Positions 8,143-11,919 of a DNA stretch of 11,919 nucleotides are shown here, in pieces (within the stretch, counting starts at the first letter, position 1; the number at the start of each line of letters is the position of its first letter). The position numbers and the translations under genes are program-made. The DNA comes from Chlorobium sp. GTDB taxonomy: Bacteria; Bacteroidota; Chlorobiia; Chlorobiales; Chlorobiaceae. Location of the stretch: NCBI GenBank assembly GCA_026193435.1, contig JAPHUN010000163.1, positions 1 through 11,919 on the forward strand. The letters are read 5' to 3'. The notes under the pieces are model-generated. The model ran no database searches, was not told the DNA's origin, and saw only the letters and a program-made list of their open reading frames with translations.

Positions 8143-8283
8143 AGGGCGCTTCAAAAATGAGGATTTTTGTTCAAGGTCAAGAAGTGTTCACAAGCCAAAG
8201 CGGAATGTATGCGTGATACTTGAGCATCGGAAGTGTGAACACGACGCAGAGATTGGGCAAAAAGACCATTTTTGAAGCGCCCT
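8143..8283. repeat. 141-bp imperfect palindromic element (MITE- or REP-like)
   Basis: The ends 8143-8159 (AGGGCGCTTCAAAAATG) and 8267-8283 are perfect 17-bp inverted repeats. Inside them, GTGTTCAC (8184-8191) and GTGAACAC (8235-8242) form a second perfect inverted pair at exactly matching distances, so both arms are 49 bases long around a 43-base centre. The arm interiors also match loosely (TTTTTGxxCAAxxTC with a one-base shift). RNA or single-stranded DNA from here would fold into a long interrupted hairpin. Size, symmetry and position next to a gene end resemble a non-autonomous mobile repeat. No clear target-site duplication flanks it and there is no transposase. The right end supplies the last two plus-strand bases of the rlmB stop codon. 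A terminator role for rlmB is possible, but no T run follows. Confidence 0.7.
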
Positions 8284-9013
8284 ATAGCAAGCGTTGGCGC
8301 ATCGCTTCATAGAGCAGCACCCCTGCCGAAACGCTCACATTGAGCGACTCGACACATCCTGCCATCGGAATACGCACAAGAGTGTCCTTTTCGTGCAGGT
8401 TCAGAGCATCAAGCCCTTTTTCTTCGGTTCCCATAATGAAAGCTGAAGGAATCCTGAAATCAACCTCTGTGTAATTTTTCTCTGCGTGCATATCCGCCGC
8501 GATAATCTGAAACCCCTCTTCACGAAGCATCTTGAGACAAGCCTGGAGACTTTTAACCTTGCAGAGACGGCTGTGAGAAACAGCCCCGGCCGAGGCTTTA
8601 TGAACCGCCGCATTAACAGGGCTCCCCTTGCCTTCCACCAGTATCACACCGTCCGCGGCGACAGCTTCAGCAGTTCGGATAATGGCTCCGACGTTGTGCG
8701 GATCGTTCAGACCAGGCAAAACGACAAGAAGGGGACTCGTGTTCCTGGGATGTTGCAGAATCTCTTCAAGCTGATAGTAACGGACTGAACTTATCAGCGC
8801 GCAAACACCTTGATGTTTTGTCGTTCCGGCAATCTCACTCAACTTTTCAAGACGAGCTTTTCCTAAAGGGATCTTCGACCTTCGGGCTGTTATCAGAATC
8901 TCCTTGAGCTTGAAATGCCCTGTATTGAACTGCATGTAGATCTTTTCGATCTTTTCCGGATCGGAACCAAGAAGCTCAAGCACCGAATTCCTTCCATACA
9001 CCACATTATCCAT
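8282..9013 (-). CDS. rlmB: TrmH/SpoU-family 23S rRNA (guanosine-2'-O-)-methyltransferase
   Basis: Enzymes of this family transfer a methyl group from S-adenosylmethionine to a ribose 2'-OH; RlmB acts on G2251 in the P-loop of 23S rRNA. The 243-residue product has the same length as E. coli RlmB. An N-terminal substrate-binding domain begins VVYGRNSVLELL (4-15). The C-terminal SPOUT knot domain shows motif 1 GLNDPHNVGAIIRTAEA (101-117) with Asn107 and Arg113, motif 2 MGTEEKGL (194-201), and motif 3 IPMAGCVESLNVSVSAGVLL (215-234) with Asn225. The exact RNA target cannot be proven from sequence, as tRNA methyltransferases share the motifs, but the N-terminal domain favours RlmB. The stop codon lies at the edge of a palindromic repeat, so the last residues (MRQRLL) could have been set by its insertion. 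The gene is divergent from nifJ. Confidence 0.88.
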   Translation of the reverse strand: MDNVVYGRNSVLELLGSDPEKIEKIYMQFNTGHFKLKEILITARRSKIPLGKARLEKLSEIAGTTKHQGVCALISSVRYYQLEEILQHPRNTSPLLVVLPGLNDPHNVGAIIRTAEAVAADGVILVEGKGSPVNAAVHKASAGAVSHSRLCKVKSLQACLKMLREEGFQIIAADMHAEKNYTEVDFRIPSAFIMGTEEKGLDALNLHEKDTLVRIPMAGCVESLNVSVSAGVLLYEAMRQRLL

Positions 9014-9306
9014 GAAAAATCATATCAAAAAATAAAAAAAGGCTCTACCCGTGTTCGAGGTCTGTTTTCATCTCCTCAATTACCCGACCACCTACTCCTG
9101 CCAGATCGGGTAGTGAGAACTTACGATATCGAAATGTAATTAAATTGCTGTATATTAACTTTTTTACTATCTTTTTCGTCTGCCCGAAGAAAAGCTCAAT
9201 GAGTTGTATCCACCGGGATCACATTTCATACTTTCTTCCTGCCCGACATACCATATAAGAGAGCAGTTTTATTATTCCTTGCAATCCTTAACCTGTTTTT
9301 TTCTTT
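9014..9306. promoter_or_regulatory. Divergent rlmB/nifJ spacer with hairpin and possible nifJ promoter
   Basis: This 293-base spacer must hold the promoters of both genes. TACCCGA (9081-9087) and TCGGGTA (9106-9112) form a 7-bp inverted repeat with an 18-base loop, which could be an operator or an RNA hairpin. For nifJ, TTGCTG (9145-9150) and TATCTT (9168-9173) with 17-base spacing are weak -35/-10 candidates inside AT-rich DNA. The sequence just before the nifJ ATG is a T-rich run without a Shine-Dalgarno site. No tRNA, riboswitch or small gene was recognised. Confidence 0.4.
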
Positions 9307-11919
9307 ATGACAACGAGCCGAATTTATAAAACCCTGGAAGGCAATGAAGCTCTTGCGTATGTTGCCTATAGAACGAACGAGGTTATTTCAATCTATCCAA
9401 TTACGCCCGCATCAAACATGGGCGAGTACTCGGATGCATGGGCGTCCGAAGGACTTCAGAATATATGGGGCAGCGTTCCTCTTGTGGACGAAATGCAAAG
9501 TGAAGCCGGTGCGGCTGCCGCAGTTCACGGTGCTGTTCAGACAGGTGCTTTATCAACCACTTTCACCGCTGCCCAGGGTCTGCTCCTCATGATCCCTACC
9601 ATGTATAAAATCGCAGGAGAACTGAGTCCCTGTACGATTCATGTTTCAGCACGTTCTCTGGCCTGCCAGGCGCTTTCCATCTTCGGCGACCATGGCGACG
9701 TGATGTCGGTCCGCGGAACCGGGTTTGCACTGCTTGCCTCCTGCTCGGGTCAGGAAGTAATGGATCTGGCACTGATCGCTCAGGCCGCGACACTTGAATC
9801 CCGCATCCCGTTCCTGCACTTTTTCGACGGATTCAGAACATCTCATGAAATCACCAAGATCGAGATGCTTTCTGATGAACAGATAAAAAGCATGATTGAC
9901 GATGATCTTGTCATCGCTCACCGAAACCGACGCATGTCACCGGACCAACCAATCATTCGCGGAACGTCTCAGAACCCGGATGTCTACTTCCAGGGACGTG
10001 AAACCGTCAATCCGTTCTATCTCGCCTGCCCTGGTATTGTTGAAAAACAGATGGAAAAGTTCGCAGAAATGACCGGGCGCGAATACAAACTCTATCAATA
10101 TTACGGCGCTCCTGACGCGGATCGTGTTATCGTCATGATGGGCTCTGGCGCTGAAACCGCGCTGGAGACAGTGGAATATCTCAACAAGAAAGGTGAAAAA
10201 GTAGGTCTTATCAAAATAAGACTTTACAGGCCATTCGATGTTAAACGTTTCCTTGCCGCACTTCCCTCAAGCGTTACGTCCATAGCCGCTCTCGACCGCA
10301 TGAAAGAGCCGGGAAGCGCAGGCGAACCGCTCTACCTCGACGTGGTAAATGCCATTCATGAAGGCATGGAAGAAGGACACCCCGAAGTCATCGGCGGCAG
10401 ATACGGCCTGTCATCCAAGGAGTTCACGCCAGCCATGGTCATGGCCGTCTTCGAAAACCTTTCACAGAAAGAGCCAAAAAGTCATTTTACCGTCGGCATC
10501 AACGACGATGTATCTTTCAGCAGTCTGAACTATGACAACAACATCTGTATTGAAGATGACTCTGTCTTCAGGGCGATGTTTTACGGCCTTGGATCAGACG
10601 GCACGGTCGGCGCCAACAAAAACACGATCAAGATCATCGGTGAAAACACCGAGAACTACGCGCAGGGCTATTTTGTCTACGACTCGAAAAAAGCCGGTTC
10701 GATCACCGTATCGCACCTCAGGTTCGGGCCTGATCCAATCCGCTCTGCCTACAAGGTCTCGACCGCTAACTTCATCGGCTGTCATCTCTGGATATTCCTT
10801 GAATCAATCGACCTTGTAAAAAACCTCAAGGAAGGTGGCACGCTGCTGGTAAACTCCCACTACTCGCCCGACGAATTATGGGATCAGTTACCGAAACATG
10901 TGCAGGAACACCTGATTCAGAAAAAAGCGAAACTCTATACGATCGACGCCTACGAAGTCGCTGAGAAAAGCAACATGGGTTTGCGTATCAACACGATTAT
11001 GCAGGCCTGCTTCTTCGCCATTTCCGGCATCCTTCCCCGAGAAGAAGCCCTTGAAAAAATCAAGCAATCGATCAGGGATACCTACGGCAAGAAAGGTGAC
11101 GAAATCGTCAACCAGAACATCCAGGCAGTTGAAAACTCTGTTTCGAACCTCCATGAGGTAAAAATCGGCTCGATTGCTGACAGTAAAAAATCAATGCGTC
11201 CTCCGATTTCCGGTGAAGCGCCTGAGTTTGTCTGCAATACACTGGCAAAAATCATTTCAGGTGAAGGTGACGACATTCCTGTCAGCCAGATGCCTCCAGA
11301 CGGCACCTTCCCGGTCAGTACGTCAAAATTTGAAAAACGAAATCTTGCCGAAAGGATACCTGTCTGGGAAGCAGACGTTTGTATCCAGTGCGGCAAATGC
11401 TCCCTCATGTGCCCTCATGGTGTCATCCGCTCCAAGGCATATGATCCGAAATACCTCGGAAATGCCCCGAAAACGTTTAAAAATATCGATGCAAAAGGGA
11501 AAAACTGGGAGGGACTGAAGTATACCATCCAGGTGGCGGTGGAAGATTGTACGGGCTGTGAAATCTGTGCGCACATCTGTCCGGCAAGCGACAAGAAAAA
11601 TCCGGAACGGCACGCTCTGAACATGAGCCTTCAGGCACCACTTCGTGAAAATGAAATCGATAACTGGAACTACTTCCTCAACATTCCTGAATTCGACAGA
11701 GGAAAGATCAATACCCGTCTTATCAAGGAACAACAGTTGCAGCAGCCGCTCTTCGAGTTTTCCGGAGCCTGTACGGGGTGCGGAGAGACCCCTTATGTCA
11801 AACTTATGACCCAGCTTTTCGGCGACAGACTCGTTCTCGGCAACGCAACCGGCTGTTCATCCATTTACGGAGGCAACCTTCCGACAACACCGTTCTGTAC
11901 AAACGCTGAAGGCCTCGGA
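9307..11919 (+). CDS. nifJ: Pyruvate:ferredoxin (flavodoxin) oxidoreductase, 3' end beyond window
   Basis: This thiamine-diphosphate iron-sulfur enzyme interconverts pyruvate plus CoA with acetyl-CoA, CO2 and reduced ferredoxin. In an autotroph with the reductive TCA cycle it runs as pyruvate synthase. The frame is open for 871 codons to the window end; the family is about 1,170-1,200 residues, so roughly the last quarter is missing. It is the one-piece form. Visible domains in order: the pyrimidine-binding domain with YPITPAS (30-36) and the LSIFGDHGD and HFFDGFRTSHE segments; a transketolase-C-like domain with MMGSGAE (277-283); a gamma-type domain with SHLRFGPDPIRSAY near 469-482; and a two-cluster ferredoxin domain, C692IQCGKC698SLMC702P and C748TGCEIC754AHIC758P. 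The start of the TPP domain has C822TGC825 and Cys850, expected ligands of the third [4Fe-4S] cluster. The last ligand and the GDG thiamine motif lie outside. Confidence 0.96.
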   Translation, partial: MTTSRIYKTLEGNEALAYVAYRTNEVISIYPITPASNMGEYSDAWASEGLQNIWGSVPLVDEMQSEAGAAAAVHGAVQTGALSTTFTAAQGLLLMIPTMYKIAGELSPCTIHVSARSLACQALSIFGDHGDVMSVRGTGFALLASCSGQEVMDLALIAQAATLESRIPFLHFFDGFRTSHEITKIEMLSDEQIKSMIDDDLVIAHRNRRMSPDQPIIRGTSQNPDVYFQGRETVNPFYLACPGIVEKQMEKFAEMTGREYKLYQYYGAPDADRVIVMMGSGAETALETVEYLNKKGEKVGLIKIRLYRPFDVKRFLAALPSSVTSIAALDRMKEPGSAGEPLYLDVVNAIHEGMEEGHPEVIGGRYGLSSKEFTPAMVMAVFENLSQKEPKSHFTVGINDDVSFSSLNYDNNICIEDDSVFRAMFYGLGSDGTVGANKNTIKIIGENTENYAQGYFVYDSKKAGSITVSHLRFGPDPIRSAYKVSTANFIGCHLWIFLESIDLVKNLKEGGTLLVNSHYSPDELWDQLPKHVQEHLIQKKAKLYTIDAYEVAEKSNMGLRINTIMQACFFAISGILPREEALEKIKQSIRDTYGKKGDEIVNQNIQAVENSVSNLHEVKIGSIADSKKSMRPPISGEAPEFVCNTLAKIISGEGDDIPVSQMPPDGTFPVSTSKFEKRNLAERIPVWEADVCIQCGKCSLMCPHGVIRSKAYDPKYLGNAPKTFKNIDAKGKNWEGLKYTIQVAVEDCTGCEICAHICPASDKKNPERHALNMSLQAPLRENEIDNWNYFLNIPEFDRGKINTRLIKEQQLQQPLFEFSGACTGCGETPYVKLMTQLFGDRLVLGNATGCSSIYGGNLPTTPFCTNAEGLG

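Larger units (their letters stand above)
7745..8281. other. 537-base gene-free gap filled with repeats
   Basis: Between the starts of gcvH and the end of rlmB there is no convincing gene. From left to right it holds AT-rich DNA with a possible gcvH promoter, a degenerate AGTCA-rich tract (7835-7905), a first copy of a 17-base direct repeat (7949-7965), a CAGTCAGCAGTCGGCAGTC-like stretch (about 8020-8060), the second direct-repeat copy (8105-8121), and a 141-bp palindromic element (8143-8283). The one sizeable open frame on the plus strand (8078-8275) lies mostly inside the palindrome, is rich in Cys, Arg and Lys, has no family resemblance, and is judged spurious. Confidence 0.7.

Noticed and set aside
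8078..8275. 65-residue plus-strand open frame in the gcvH-rlmB gap
   Set aside because: It lies mostly inside the palindromic repeat, has an unusual Cys/Arg/Lys-rich composition, no ribosome binding site and no recognisable family; it is better explained as a chance frame in a repeat.
9014..9120. Possible tRNA or riboswitch suggested by a GTTCGAGG word and the TACCCGA/TCGGGTA pair
   Set aside because: No acceptor stem, D-arm or anticodon arm can be fitted around the word, and the inverted pair has a long unstructured loop; no known riboswitch core was recognised.
1..11919. CRISPR array, toxin-antitoxin pair, restriction or other defence genes, prophage genes
   Set aside because: No regularly spaced repeats and no proteins of these kinds are present; all sizeable genes are accounted for by housekeeping or metabolic functions except one lipoprotein.

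Overview
The window reads as ordinary chromosomal DNA of a bacterium, most likely a green sulfur bacterium (Chlorobiota, Chlorobium/Prosthecochloris type). This assignment is an inference. It rests on the overall look of the encoded proteins, a one-piece pyruvate:ferredoxin oxidoreductase (the pyruvate-synthase enzyme these autotrophs need), weak or absent Shine-Dalgarno sites, and gaps filled with short AGTCA/AGTGAC-type and CAACAGTTCAAC-type low-complexity runs that I associate with these genomes. No database search was possible.

Layout. Positions 5-1009 (minus) hold tilS, tRNA-Ile lysidine synthetase. It is divergent from psd (1175-1816, plus; short-type phosphatidylserine decarboxylase), which is followed by tatA (1942-2151, plus; Tat translocon pore subunit) and a strong intrinsic terminator at 2159-2184. 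Next come a predicted lipoprotein with a lamin-tail domain (2248-3258), recN (3298-5007; DNA repair ATPase) and dapA (5135-6028; lysine/diaminopimelate pathway), all on the plus strand. dapA overlaps tail-to-tail with gcvPA (6021-7355, minus), which lies just downstream of gcvH (7364-7744, minus). These two encode one half of the glycine decarboxylase P-protein and the lipoyl carrier H-protein.

The 537-base gap 7745-8281 has no convincing gene. It holds a low-complexity AGTCA-rich tract, a short direct repeat and a 141-bp imperfect palindrome (8143-8283) with perfect 17-bp ends. One end of the palindrome runs into the stop codon of rlmB (8282-9013, minus; TrmH/SpoU-family 23S rRNA 2'-O-methyltransferase). 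A 293-base divergent spacer then leads to nifJ (9307 to the window end, plus), a large pyruvate:ferredoxin oxidoreductase cut by the window edge after 871 codons.

Functionally the genes are a mix of housekeeping roles: tRNA and rRNA modification, membrane lipid synthesis, protein export, DNA repair, lysine and peptidoglycan precursor synthesis, one-carbon metabolism and central carbon fixation. Only gcvH-gcvPA is a clear functional pair. I found no defence system, CRISPR array, prophage, transposase gene, tRNA or rRNA. The least explained parts are the palindromic repeat element beside rlmB and the lamin-tail lipoprotein beside recN.
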